A stretch of DNA of 64,000 nucleotides from Adiantum capillus-veneris (GCA_014529385.2 CM043966.1:96286587-96350586); one strand, 5' to 3'; shown: positions 46,230 through 57,778, counted from the stretch's first letter. Numbers and translations are program-made. The notes: generated by a model not told the origin, from the letters alone.

Positions 46230-46745
46230 ACTCAAAAGAAACGAAGATGGAGGCAAGGAATGGTGGCTCTCTAGGAGATTAGAAAATATCAAAAGAGCAG
46301 AGCCAATCAATACAAAATCCGCCTTCTCTCAAGTGGTGAGAGAGATTATCAAAGAATACAATGATTCAATAATAACGAAGGTACAACAAAGATGGAGGCA
46401 AGGAATGGTGGCTCTCTGGGAGATTAGAAAATATCAAAAGAGCACAAAGACAATCAATACAAAAGCGGCTTTCTCTCGAGTGGTGAGAGAGATTATCAAA
46501 GAATGTAGTGATTCAGTATTAACTAGGATACAACCTGCTACCAATCAATAAAAAACCGGGCCTTCTCTTAAGTGGTGAGAGAGATTATCAAAGAATACAA
46601 TGATTCATTAATAACCAGGATACAACGTGCTGCCCTATTGGCCCTACAAGATTCCTTGGAGGATAGTTTGGTGCAACTTTACCAAAATGGCATTTTTGTA
46701 TGGTGTATGCAAAGCGGGTCACTTAAAAAAATACAAATTGAGCCT
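46230..46745 (+). pseudogene. Centromeric histone H3 (CENH3)-like pseudogene with repeated segment
   Basis: Plus-strand frames encode histone-fold phrases of the H3 family. RRWRQGMVAL-EIRKYQKS (alpha-N region) occurs at about 46245 and 46390. FSxVVREIIKEYNDS (alpha-1) occurs three times, near 46325, 46470 and 46565. The last copy continues with TRIQRAALLALQDSLEDSLV (loop 1/alpha-2) and, one frame over, YAKRVT at 46706-46723, the hallmark loop-2 text. The Trp in RRWR, the loop 1 about two residues longer than canonical H3, and ALLALQ/ED in alpha-2 favour CENH3 over H3.1/H3.3. CENH3 replaces H3 in centromeric nucleosomes and recruits the kinetochore. Stops and frameshifts rule out an intact product. 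Introns were not assessed. Confidence 0.72.
46245..46600 (+). repeat. Tandem repeats inside the H3-like pseudogene
   Basis: The first two units are offset by 145-147 bases (agatggaggcaaggaatggt at 46245 and 46390; gtggtgagagagattatc at 46333 and 46480). A third, shorter unit carries gtggtgagagagattatc at 46572, 92 bases on, and lacks the alpha-N part. Confidence 0.88.
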
Positions 46746-46940
46746 TTGCTATCAACTTGTGAAACGAGGGTTGCTTCCATAAGAATTAGATTATTCCCAT
46801 GTAACCTCTCTTTTGAGAATCATAATCTTTTCATATAATATCAATTATGCAATTTCTACCAATTGGTGCAATTGTAAAATTATTTGGTTACATTGTATTT
46901 TTCTAGTAATTGTACGTCTCAAGTTTTTAATTTAAGTGCC

Positions 46941-47276
46941 GATCACGATCACGAAGTCCGAGTGGTCGGGAGATATTGTTGGGAAAAATATTGTCAAAAT
47001 GGGACCATGGGGGACCCATATGTAGGTTGCCGGTGGCCAATAGTGCACCCTTGTGTGCCATGGCATGTAGGTGGCATTTTGACTAGGCCACAATGTACAC
47101 AAGACATTTTGGCCCGATCAAAATGGCCCCCTATATGTCGCAATTTTTAACCCCATCCAGACATCGCAGTGCAGTGTGAGCCACGTGCAACCTATGTACG
47201 ATCCCCCCTGTGGCCCCATTTTGACAATTTTTTTCCTAGCAATGTCTCTCGGCCACCCAAACCACATGATCATGGT
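46941..47276. mobile_element. Foldback / long terminal-inverted-repeat element
   Basis: The left arm (46941-47046) is the reverse complement, with about 75% match by eye, of the right arm (47171-47276). Perfect blocks include attgtcaaaatggg and taggttgc. The 120-bp spacer also has inverted pieces (ccattttgatcg / cattttgactagg). No coding capacity. The ~105-bp arms resemble Mutator-type or other non-autonomous DNA transposons. I could not define a target duplication, so the class is uncertain. Confidence 0.75.
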
Positions 47277-49800
47277 ATGAGGTTTTTGTGGAAGCCGTTC
47301 TATCCACGCGTTGCTTTAATCAAAGTTGTACAAACGAAATGAACAAAGAAAAAATATACAATACAAAATGAATTAAGAATACAATACAAAAGACCAAATT
47401 TTCCTCTATTGTTTTTGAAATTACATCATAAATTGTTTGTCGTTCTGCAAATTACATCTGTGGTTATGGGATGACTGGTCGACATAATGCCAAGGGTTTT
47501 TACAAAATCTTTAGGGTTTGTCACTGCTTGACCTAGGCTTAAGGCACAGTGGGATAGGACTTGCCCAAGGTGCTTGTCTGCTATAAAGGCATACAAGGTG
47601 GCCTCACGATCCACTAATATACATTTATTTGCACTAAGAGTGATGTAATCTTTGATAAGTATGGCACTCAATGATTGCACTTAAGCAGCCTTGTAGAACC
47701 ATGTTTGAGAACTCTTTGTGAGCAACTCAAAGAATGGATGGTCCCAGGTGGCTCAAGGAGCAAGGATCTCTAGTTCTCATTGCAAACTTATCAACATGGT
47801 ATGAAACCTGCAAATTTTTTTTTAGGACATTACCACTAAATGTAAGAAAATCGTAGACAATTGTTTAAGTGTAAGAATTTTTATCTCAATATCCTCATTC
47901 ATTTCTTCAAGAGACTTCCTTGTAAGGTCAATATTGAAGCAATCATCTTCACCCATTCAAATTAGTGGTTTGTGTGGGTGGAAAGTACTTTCTGGACCAC
48001 TTTCATGAAAGGAGCTCAAAAGGAGGCACATGATTTTATCTCCACAAGGGTGCTTGCCATTGTTTGCACTAAATTTTGTTCAGTTTCATTGGAGAGTCTT
48101 TCTAAGAGACTTTGGCCTTCAAAGTCAATTTCAAATTTGGCCGATCTGTGTTTCTACTTGGATCCTTCATGCTCGCATAGATAGCAAGCACTGAGGATGA
48201 CTCATCTTCTTTGAGTCCACCAAATGTCTTAGCAATGTTATCAAGGAACAAAAATTGACAACCCTCCACCACCACTGCATGAAAAGTAAGTAATTGGAGG
48301 TCAGGGACTTCCTCATCACTTCATCTCCCTTTATCATTTGATCTTCCTCCTCGTTGGAGCTAGGCTCTTGTAAGAGTATGAGTTCCATGGATGCTTCCGT
48401 CTACTCATCAACCTCTTTGACAAATTCATTTGACTCCTCCACAATGGTTACAAGGGGTTTCATGCTAGCCTTTTCCTTTGGATTTCCCTTCTCCATGCTC
48501 TTAAGCACAAGCAAAACCAAAAACATGTCCCAAGCTATGAATTGGGTGCCTATACACCCCTTGACCAAGTCTATGAGATCATCCTCATTCTTTGTCCTAT
48601 AGTATCGTTTGATGAGCCCTTTGACAAACCTCAATAGGTGAAAACAAAAGGTTGGTTCCATAAAGGTGTTTGAGTAATTCCATTGGCAACCACACCATGT
48701 TAAATCCCTCAAACGCAATGGCATATTCTTCCATGTGCTGCTCCATATAATCAAGAAAGCTTTGGAAGGCCTTTGCATGCAGGTTGGCAGCGGATTGCTA
48801 ATTAATAGAGCCCTCAAACACACTTACAAACAAGGTCATGTGCTTGATCTACAAGACCAACCTTTTCCAATTGTGCAAGGAGTGCTTCACATGACGTTGC
48901 CATGGGTACGTTTGCAAGGAAGATGCCAAGAGAGCTTAGAGCTAGAGGTTTGTGAAAGTGAGAAATGAACTAAAAAAACTTACAAAGTGACTTGTATACC
49001 TAAAGTCATTTTAAAAACTTTACAAAAACCATTTAAATTTATTAAAAAACATAAGTTTTAAATAAAACACATGATAAAACAACAAAAGACACCAAGAATG
49101 AAGGCATTGTCATTCCCAATTAATGATGTTGAACACTTTGATCAAAAGCTTGAGAAAAAATAATAGCTCCAAGGAAACTTGAAAAAGAACAAATATGCTC
49201 CAAAGATGCGATTCAAAACACCATAATTATCGATGGAAGTTAAATTTGCATACATCATACATCGCAGAATGCAATGTCCTCACAAAGAAAGTTCTTTCCT
49301 TTTCTAGACTAAACAACCTTGTCATTGATAACACAGAGGCATAGCTTGGGCAATGTATATCTTAGATTGAGATACTTGCAAAGATGGTTGAGGTGCCAGT
49401 CGTTATTCACAGAGTTTTCGTGCACCACATCCTCATGGAGACATAAAAGACTCAGAGGTCAACGGTTTCCCTTACAACAACATCAGAGTCGATTGCCTTC
49501 CATTTTTTCATCGTTTGCTTTCACCTTTTATAGGGGAAGACCATTGATAATTTTATCTCCCTAGTGATTGACCACCTTGGTCTCCCATCCACTATAAGAA
49601 AGCTGTTCATCGAACTATCCCCTTTGCAAATCCCAATTGTTGGTATCCTAAGATACTGTACAATAAAAAGATATACATAAACACATGGACAAACATAAAC
49701 CATGTCATAAAATATAATATCTAACTTTACCAAATGATTTTCTCATATTAAACTGATCATTTAATATGGGAAGATAAAAGGGGAACAAGAGTTAGGATAT
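47277..49800. other. No recognisable gene; weak minus-strand open stretches
   Basis: Minus-strand open stretches at 47426-47680 (84 aa), 48167-48388 (73 aa) and 48401-48823 (140 aa, with FVKGLIKRYYRTKNEDDLID) could be pieces of one decayed gene because they lie in order on one strand. No domain is recognisable and the pieces are in different frames. Confidence 0.4.
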
Positions 49801-49819
49801 AGATATGTGCTTCTATACC

Positions 49820-50010
49820 TATCTCAATAGGGGACCAAAAGGAGAAATGGTTGCATCTCAATAGGGGTCCAAAAGGAAATGGTCTACCAAAGAGCAATGT
49901 GCAATAAGTGCTTCTAAATTTACCTCAGTAAGGGACCAAGAGGAGAGATGGTTACATCTCAATAGGGGTCCAAAAGGAGGTAGTCTATCAAAGAGCAGCG
50001 TGCATCTAAT
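49820..50010. repeat. 101-bp tandem repeat, two copies
   Basis: Units with ggaccaaaaggagaaatggttgcatctcaataggggtcc-type text are offset by 101 bases (gagaaatgg at 49842, gagagatgg at 49943). Confidence 0.8.
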
Positions 50011-50107
50011 GTAGCTAAAAGACCTTAGGGTTAGCTTCATTAAAGACCTCCAAAAGTTAGTGTTAAAAAGTCCTTTGACCTTATGCAAGCTAGGGCTAAT
50101 CTCGAGG

Positions 50108-50235
50108 TGGAAATCCTACCCAAGCATGAGGTGCTAAGATGCTTAAAGTGGTTGTGGGAATCCTACCCAAGAATGAGGTGCTAAGATGCTTAAAGTGGTT
50201 GTGGGAACCTTGCCCAAAGCTTGAGGTGATTTTTA
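50108..50235. repeat. 47-bp tandem repeat, about 2.7 copies
   Basis: Unit tcctacccaag.atgaggtgctaagatgcttaaagtggttgtgggaa, at 50114 and 50161, with a diverged third start near 50208. Confidence 0.85.
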
Positions 50236-50303
50236 TGCTTAAATGACTAAGGTTTTTAAAATGCTAAATTCAAAGATAAATTCTCAAGAGGCATGAAGGT
50301 TTC

Positions 50304-50440
50304 CATGCTTGATTGACTAAGGCTTGGAGTATTCAATTCAAACCAAATGACTTAAGAAGCATATAAGACACATGCTTGATTGACTAAGTGCTTAAAGTAT
50401 TCAAATCACACCAAATGACTTAAGAAGCATAAAAGACACA
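50304..50440. repeat. 67-bp tandem repeat, two copies
   Basis: atgcttgattgactaag, then attcaa.tca.accaaatgacttaagaagcata.aagacaca, starts at 50305 and 50372. Confidence 0.85.
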
Positions 50441-50604
50441 TGTTCAAAAAATTCTCCACATGTGGCCCTCATGATGTGCTTGAATCCTATTGGATAGGCT
50501 TTAAAGGGGTCCAATAAGAATTTGGAAGCATAAAAATTAATAATTAAGTTCTTTCTCTCAAAGAGAAAAAAGAGGACACATGTCCCACATGATATAATTA
50601 AACA

Positions 50605-50607
<3 letters not shown>

Positions 50608-50665
<58 letters not shown>

Positions 50666-50696
50666 GTGGACCAAGCATGAGAGGGGAGTATACTCT

Positions 50697-50752
<56 letters not shown>
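50608..50752. repeat. Paired (GA)n and (CA)n microsatellites
   Basis: (GA)n at about 50608-50663 and (CA)n at about 50699-50752, separated by 35 bases of unique DNA. Confidence 0.95.
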
Positions 50753-50753
<1 letters not shown>

Positions 50754-51527
50754 TCTCTCATTGTGTGGAGTGCAAAGTGCAAGAACTCCATCTCCTTCTC
50801 CAAGCTTGTTGAGAAGTGGAGAGCCTACACGAACACTCTTGGCTATGGAATACAAATCCAACCAAGATCCATGCTTCAATGCTTAAGCTTGCCATCTTCT
50901 TCATCTTGATTACTATGCTATTATGCTATGCTAAGCAAGAAGAGCGATGATAAGTGAGGAACTTTTTCTTTCTCCTATGGATGATTCCTCTTCCTCTCCC
51001 CTACCCTCATTCCCCGCTAGCTCTCTCCACCTTCGAAGGTGTTTGAGGCCTTGGGATTGAGGCTTGAGATACTTGATGCTTTTTGCAAAGTTTATGTTAT
51101 GCTCATGATGCATGAAGCTTTCCATATTCATAGCATCACCAAGGTCACAAGGAACACAAAGATTGTATTGTACCAAGTCTCTCTTAATGGGAGAATCTAT
51201 AATAAAAACGCCTTTTGGAGGGGGGATAGGCTCCAAGTAAATCCGGTCCTCAACTATTGTTATGTTCTCTAATACACTCTCTGTCTTTCTTGCAAAAGTA
51301 TTGTTCATGCCAAGTTAATTAAGTACTATGTTTATGTTGCTACCATCAATTAAGTTCACCCTCTATGTTCTCAAAGTGATCTCACAAAAATGCTCACTTT
51401 AATTCTCTTAATTTCGCTATTCTCAAAGTTCATAGGCCATTCCCATTACAAACCATGTTATTGTTGCTTTGTGGGACTCGTAGGTGCACTTCATGGCTGC
51501 ATGGACATCCACCTCCATTCTCCGTCT

Positions 51528-51719
51528 TGTTGGGTTTCAGGCCCGTGGCCGGCGGGCGAGCGACCGACCACTTATTCTTTGGTTCATAAAGATAATAAGG
51601 AGGAGCGAGTTTACTCTTTCAAGATCCACCAAAAGAACTATGTGTACTCTGAATCCCCTTCCCCCTTCTCCTCCCCTCTCTTGCACTCACCTCTCAACAC
51701 CATCAAATGGTATCAGAGC
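51528..51719 (+). mobile_element. Short LTR with tRNA-Met primer site
   Basis: A block from tgttgggtttcag (51528) to accatca (51705) is followed two bases later by TGGTATCAGAGC (51708-51719), the plus-strand initiator-tRNA-Met primer site. Thus the right part is the 3' end of a 5' LTR. If the TG at 51528 is its start, the LTR is only 178 bp. The following 350 bases, QEALQAQIKGLKG and an Arg/Lys/Glu-rich stretch, could be the start of a gag but contain stops. No second LTR was found. Confidence 0.65.
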
Positions 51720-52173
51720 TCAAGAGCAACCCCGAGCCCCGGCTACTTCCCGTGTGTGCAGCGACCCCGGGCAGGGGGAGCTTGGAGTTGAACAAGAGGC
51801 TCTACAGGCACAAATCAAAGGCTTGAAAGGCACTCAATGACTGAATCAAGGGACTATGAATCATGCAAAGGAAAGCAGGGTTTGAGAGCTTGGAATCCAA
51901 GCAAGGCAGGACCAAGGAAAGCAAGAATCGGAGAAGGGGAGCAACCAACTCAAAGCTTGCAAAAGGCACCACGAGCAAATGTTGCATAAGGAGCTTGGGG
52001 ATGGGGGATTACAGAATTGAGAGTCGAACCCGACAGTAACAAGCTTGTACACATAAGCATGGGAGTGTGTAAGCCTTGAGGAGAGGATTGGGTCACTCAA
52101 GCTGATTGGGCCACAACAGAACAGGCATCAAGGGGCAAATTGCATGTGCTGACAGCATTGGCAATTGCAATTG

Positions 52174-52281
<108 letters not shown>

Positions 52282-52745
52282 TCTCGAGGATTTTTGACTT
52301 AAGGGCATGAGATGGTTTCCCTTGGACGGAAATATTACCTCCTTTTTATGAGGCTATGCATAATATAATTCTTGAAGGATTTTGGTTCACTTAGTAGTCA
52401 TTACTAAAATTGGGCTGTATGGTATAACTCATTACACGTATTAGTTGATAAGGTAGCTCCTCTGCAGCACGTGAACTTTGGGAAACAGAGTTTGGTGTCA
52501 TAATGTTTATGGAGAGAAACTGCTGGCTGTGCACATGGCCACTTATGGCAACCTTCTCCCACCGAATGCATGGCCAAGAGTGAGCCGTTGGACTATATTT
52601 AGGGCTTTAGAATTTCAGTCTGATCCACATAAGGCTATAAAGGTGAGGGTCTCCCTCACTTAGCAAACTCGGGTATGCTTGTGTATTCTCTGTTGATAAT
52701 CGAGGGTTAGTTGCCTGAGTGATTGTAAGTGGAGTGTGTTATACA

Positions 52746-52814
52746 ATGGCAAAAGGGAAGGAAAAACAACAGGTCCTAGAAGTCCACCCTTTGGCTTCTT
52801 CTTCTTCTTCTCAG
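52746..52814 (+). CDS. Speculative first exon of an unknown gene
   Basis: ATG at 52746 opens MAKGKEKQQVLEVHPLASSS and two further Ser-Gln codons; the frame meets CAG/gttgag at 52814, a possible splice donor in phase 0. A ctataaag box lies at about 52634, some 110 bases upstream. It may join the exon at 63008-63208, which also begins in phase 0. No protein family is recognised; intermediate exons could be missing. This is inference from layout only. Confidence 0.25.
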
Positions 52815-53149
52815 GTTGAGTTCCTTTGCTTGATGAGTTACGATTGAAAATGGTACTTGGAAGTTTGAAAACATTTCATGTTCCAATGTGTAGTAATATG
52901 CATAAAGGAAATGGTCTGCTTGTGGTTTTGATGGACGATTTTGGTATAAACTGATATGATGAGGGTAATGATGGCTTTAAAGGCTGGACACTATATCTAG
53001 TTGGTATTATTGGATGGATGATAGCATGATATGTAAAAATCCTAAAAGGCATATCAGATTGGCATGAATATCTAGTAAAACTTGGTCATAATGCAGATCC
53101 TAGCATTTTGTGTACTAAATTTGATTTTTGTGATACCATGATAAACTGA

Positions 53150-54436
53150 CTCGGCTGTTAAGTGTCGAAAGCTGGTCATTTCCTTTAGGAGGGCATGGTT
53201 AGGCTTTCAAACTTTGAATACCTTTTGCATGGACCTTGCCTGAGGCGGTAAAGAGTCTAGACCTAAGTATAGGGGCTCGACCTTGTGTTGATTGATTGGG
53301 TCAATTCCTTCTATTGCCGGAATGATAATGAAGCTATGCTTTTTGTTCTACTAATAGTAGTTTGCACTAAGCTCATTGGCTAATGATGTCTTGACATAAT
53401 ACTAACCATACCTTGCTAATAGCAGAATAACCTTGTGAGTACTGACATTGAGATGGGTTTTAGTTTGGATTGGGAATAAGGTAAATTTTCTTCTGAAGAT
53501 TACAGAAAGAGCTCAACAGTATACATTAGTGGCTGATGAGGTATGCATGATGGTGTTTTTTAGTAACATGCCTGGCTGATGCTGTATACTTGCTGGATAT
53601 AGTTGTTTACTGACATTTTGCTGGATTCTTAGTAAAGAAAAGAACTTAAGGAAAATCTGAGCACTATGCAGGTCATACCATTTGTGTACTGAATTGGATT
53701 TTCTTATGATACCATTATAACCTGACTCGGTATATAGTGTCGGATAATGTTTAATCTGGCAGGGCTATACTGTCAAAGCCTTAAAACACCTTGGTGAACC
53801 TGCCTGAGGCGGTAAAGAGACTCGACCTAGGATAAGGTCTCAACATTGGGTGGTTGGCTGGGTAATTTTTTACAGAAACTGGTTTGCTAAGGACATGGAG
53901 TGTACTGGCCTTTTGCTAAAGTGTTGGAAGCTGGTCTTTTCCTTTAGGCTGGCATGGTTAGGCTTTCAAAACTTTGAATACCTTTTGTGGACCTTGCTTG
54001 AGGCAGTAAATGGTCTAGACCTAAGTATAGGGGCTTGACCTTGTGTTGATTGATAGGGTTAATTCCTTCTATTGCTGGAATGCTAATGAGGCTATGACTT
54101 TTGTTCTACTGACAGTAGTTTGCACTAAGCTCATTGGAAAATGATGTCTTGACTTAATACTAACCATACCTTGCTGAAAGCAGAATAACCTTGTGAGTAC
54201 TAACTATGTGATGGGTTTTGGTCCGATTGGGAATAAGGTAAATTTCCTTCTGAAGATAACAAATACAACTCAACAATATACATTATTGACTGATGAGGTA
54301 TGCATGCTATTTTTTTATAACATGTCTGATTGATGCGATGTACTTGCTGGATATACTTGTTAACTGACATTTTGTTGGATTCTTAGTAAAGGAAGGAACT
54401 TAAGGAAAATCTGAGCACTATGCAGGTCATAATATT
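53150..54436. repeat. Diverged ~760-bp tandem repeat, split by a copia insertion
   Basis: The block beginning gctggtc.tttcctttagg at 53171 recurs at 53930, offset 759. It includes ggcatggttaggctttcaaa, gacctaagtatagggg and ttgtgttgattgat. The second copy is cut at 54436 by the copia element and resumes at 61433 with a stretch matching 53682-53900. Further related phrases (aaggtctc.acc, gggttgattag) occur near 62020-62070. Confidence 0.8.
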
Positions 54437-54628
54437 TGAAGGAGTACGAGCGGAAGTGCGACGCGAGAGAGAGTGCGAGAAGAAGGGCACGACGATATGG
54501 TGAACTCGCTCTACTGTAATGTGTAGAGCATAGTGAGTTCTTATTAGGTGTTTACAAAACAATATGTGTACATACCTGGCGGCACGCCCACTTACCTGGG
54601 CGACCACATTGGGCTTTATACCCCAACA
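54437..54628 (-). repeat. 3' LTR of the copia insertion
   Basis: 192 bp. By eye it differs from the 5' LTR at about 8 sites (around 4%), mostly in the last 90 bases. Confidence 0.95.
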
Positions 54629-54641
54629 ACCTCCCACTTAA
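54629..54641 (-). other. Polypurine tract of the copia insertion
   Basis: Plus-strand acctcccacttaa reads as a purine-rich AAGTGGGAGGT against the 3' LTR start. Confidence 0.8.
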
Positions 54642-54717
54642 AGTCCAATGTGGTACTTTAAGTGTGAGAGAAGCTACTATACAAGCTAATATACAAGAGA
54701 TGTAGAGAAGTGATGTA

Positions 54718-56117
54718 CTACCCTACACCTAACTGCTTGCGAAAATGCGCAAAGCTCTCTGAGGGAAGTCCTTTTGTAAGTAGATCAATAGGATTTTCTG
54801 TGGTGTGAACTGTGACAAGCTGAAGTTGCTTATCCTCGAGCATTTCCCTGATGAAATGATACTTCACATCCACATGCTTTGTCTTTGAGTGATAAACTGG
54901 ATTGCAAACCAATTGTATAGCACTTTGACTATCACAATATAACACAGGCATCTCTTCTTTTATTCCCAAGTCTGTTACTAGTCGATTAAGCCAAATTGAT
55001 TCTTTGCATGTCTCTGATGCTGCAACATATTCAGCCTCTGTAGTAGAATGAGTAACACAATCTTGTAATCTAGAACGCCATGATACTGCTCCACCAGCCA
55101 ATGTAAAGACATACCCTAACGTAGACCTTCGGTTGTCTAAGTCACCTGCATAATCTGAGTCTGTAAAACCCTTTACACTTAGCTCCTGACTCCCATAGCA
55201 TATACGCATACTCTTCGTAGCTTTCAGGTATCTCAATATTCCTTTCACTGCCTCCCAATGTTTCTTGCTTGGGTTTGACATGTATCGACTTACTACTCCC
55301 ACTGCAAATGCAATGTCTGGGCGAGTAGCAATCATTGCATACATCAAACTATCCACTGTAGACGCATATGGAATCTTATCCATTTCAGCCTGTTCTTCCT
55401 CAGACACAGGACAATCTTGTTTGCTAAGTTTCACATATGGTGGCAATGGAACACTCAATGCCTTTCCCTTCTCCATATTGAAACGTTGCAAAACCTTGTC
55501 ACTATACTCTGTTTGATATAACCAAATCAACTTCTTTGATCTGTCTCTCTCAATGCGCATACCAAGTATATGACTTGCCTCACCCATGTCTTTCATGTCA
55601 AACGATTTTTCCATCTTTGACTTCAAAGCTGAAATTTCTTCCAAGTGCTTGCCAGCAATCAACATGTCATCCACATACAAAATAAGGATCAGCCAACTGC
55701 CATCCTTAGCCTTCTTTGTATATAGACAGTGATCGAACTCACTACGTTTGTAGCCTTGAGAAAGCATAAACTTGTGGAATTTATGGTACCATGCCCTCGG
55801 TGATTGTTTTAAGCCATAAAGACTCTTTAACAACTGGCATACCCAATCTTCCTTGCCTTTCTCAACAAACCCTTCTGGCTGCTGCATGTAAATTTCCAGA
55901 TCTAAATCACCATGCAAGAACGCTGTCTTGACATCCATTTGTTGCAACACCAAATCTAATATGGCAACCAATGCAAGAAAGCATCTCAATGTAGTCATTT
56001 TGACCACCGGAGAGAAGACTTCATCAAAGTCAATGCCTTGTTCTTGCTTAAAGCCCTTGGCAACAAGCCTTGCTTTGTACTTTGGCTGACTATCATGAGC
56101 GGTGATCTTATACCTGT
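54718..56117 (-). pseudogene. copia reverse transcriptase and RNase H, main piece
   Basis: After the insertion the frame resumes (RYKITAHDSQPKYKARLVAK) and stays open for over 430 codons to a stop at 54718. RT blocks: QQMDVKTAFLHGDLDLEIYM, YGLKQSPRAWYHKFHKFM and the catalytic ILYVDDMLIAG. RNase H: TDSDYAGDLDNRRSTLGYVF, STTEAEYVAASETCKESIWL and HVDVKYHFIREML, with the D-E-D pattern and the conserved end NPIDLLTKGLP. All active-site residues look intact. Confidence 0.94.
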
Positions 56118-56232
56118 TGACGAAGGAAATTTGGAATGGCGGCCTCTACACCAAAACAAACTCCATTGCGCCACAAGGGAAATGAGATAAGGGCACCACC
56201 TAGTCTTGGAAGCGTGGGCTAGGACCGCTACA

Positions 56233-56270
<38 letters not shown>

Positions 56271-57565
56271 GATCACTATGAATGAAGCATTAACCTTAGT
56301 GTGTGTACAAGGAATGGATGACTTCAAACACTCCCAACACAAATAGTCATGTAGATTACCAAACAACCACTCAAGGATTAGCCAAGATCACATCAAGCAC
56401 TCTCACACACATATAAAAGATTTCTCTTAATTAACATAAGTAAGAGGAGGAGAGGTTACTAGCATGAAACAATTTGCACTCTAGAATGTGCAAGAATAGA
56501 GTGAATGAATGAGCTTATGGGCTCATGGTGAGTGATACAAAGACTCAATGGGGTTGAGGGAGGCTTGAAATTACAAAGGGGAAGGCCTCTTTATATAGGA
56601 AAGAGAGTGATTAGGAGTGAGGTTAAGATCCAAGTGTAATTTGTACAAATGAAGCTTGATTAGGGACATTCAACCAATGAAGAAGCTCCTTCCAAGTGAT
56701 TTGTTGACCAATTAGCTCCATCATGACTTGTGTTGTCTTCACTCCTTCCGCCATAGCTTGAGTCCAAGAGCTTCCTTATTTTTAAATGTAAAGAATCTAC
56801 ATAAAATCAATACATATCTAGTAATAATAGAAAGGGGTTGAATGAGAACTTATGAATTACAACAAGATTAAGCATGACTTGAGAGGTGATTAGAAGAGGA
56901 ATTTTGATGGGTTTTTGAGCTTGAGAGAGAGGAGGAAGGAGAGGAGGGTGAGAAGACTAATGGCTGATTTTTAGAGAAGGTCTCAATGTGGAAAAGGAAG
57001 GGTGTGTGTGTGTAAAGGTAGAGGGGGTGGTCTCCACCACAGTTGAAAAAACTGGCGTCCGCCATTTTGGCCATATCTCCTAGACCGTAGATGCAAAAAT
57101 TATAAAAAAAATATGACCAAAATCTCCAGCTCATCAGCTACAACTTTGATGAAGACAACTTTTCCTGGATTGGAGTGGAAGTATTTTTTAAAAATTCAGC
57201 AAAAGCATGTGTCTGGTTCCTTCCTTTACCAAGTCTTCCACTTGGGTCCCATTTGTTTGAATCATCATATGGCTCCAAAGCCATGATGATATGAGCCACT
57301 CATGACCCTTGAATCATGGGTACATGGCTCCACAACCACATCATATCTTTTCTTTTCACATTTACATATTTTCCCTTCCCTTTACCACTAGGTTCTCCCT
57401 CTACCTTTCACCTCCGGTGAACTAGTCAAGAAAAAATTCCTATCAAATCATTTTTTCTTAATTTTTTCAAGAGGTTGTTCTCACTCTTTCTTTTATTGTA
57501 AACCTCTAGAAGCAAGGAAAACCAACAAAATATGATAAACAAAAATTTGTTATAGGCTCAGATCA
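56118..57565. mobile_element. 1448-bp insertion inside copia reverse transcriptase
   Basis: The RT reading is interrupted exactly between CKWVY and RYKITA. The inserted block begins TGACGAAGG and ends AGATCA (TG..CA) and is flanked by ctgt on both sides (56114-56117, 57566-57569), a likely 4-bp target duplication. It has a (GA)n tract at 56236-56267 and no pol domain. The TG..CA ends favour a solo LTR or non-autonomous LTR element; no second copy exists in the window to test this. Confidence 0.75.
56236..56267. repeat. (GA)n microsatellite in the nested insertion
   Basis: About 16 GA units. Confidence 0.95.
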
Positions 57566-57778
57566 CTGTAAACCCATTTACAGGGTAGAGCCTTTTTGCC
57601 CCGTGGTAATTTAACTAGCTTCCAAGTCTGGTTTTTATGCAGAGCTGTCATCTCTGACTGCATGGCCAATTCCCAATTCCCGGAGTCCTTCATTTGCACT
57701 GCTTCCTTGTAACATGAAGGCTCATTGCAATCAGTCAACATGACATAGTTCATAGATGGAACAAACCTATCAGGAGGT
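57566..57778 (-). pseudogene. copia reverse transcriptase, N-terminal piece
   Basis: [20 protein letters not shown] then CKWVY, the first RT block, ends at 57566 where foreign sequence begins. Confidence 0.92.

Noticed and set aside
50558-50909. Open frames rich in Leu-Ser and Thr-His
   Set aside because: They are translations of GA and CA microsatellites.
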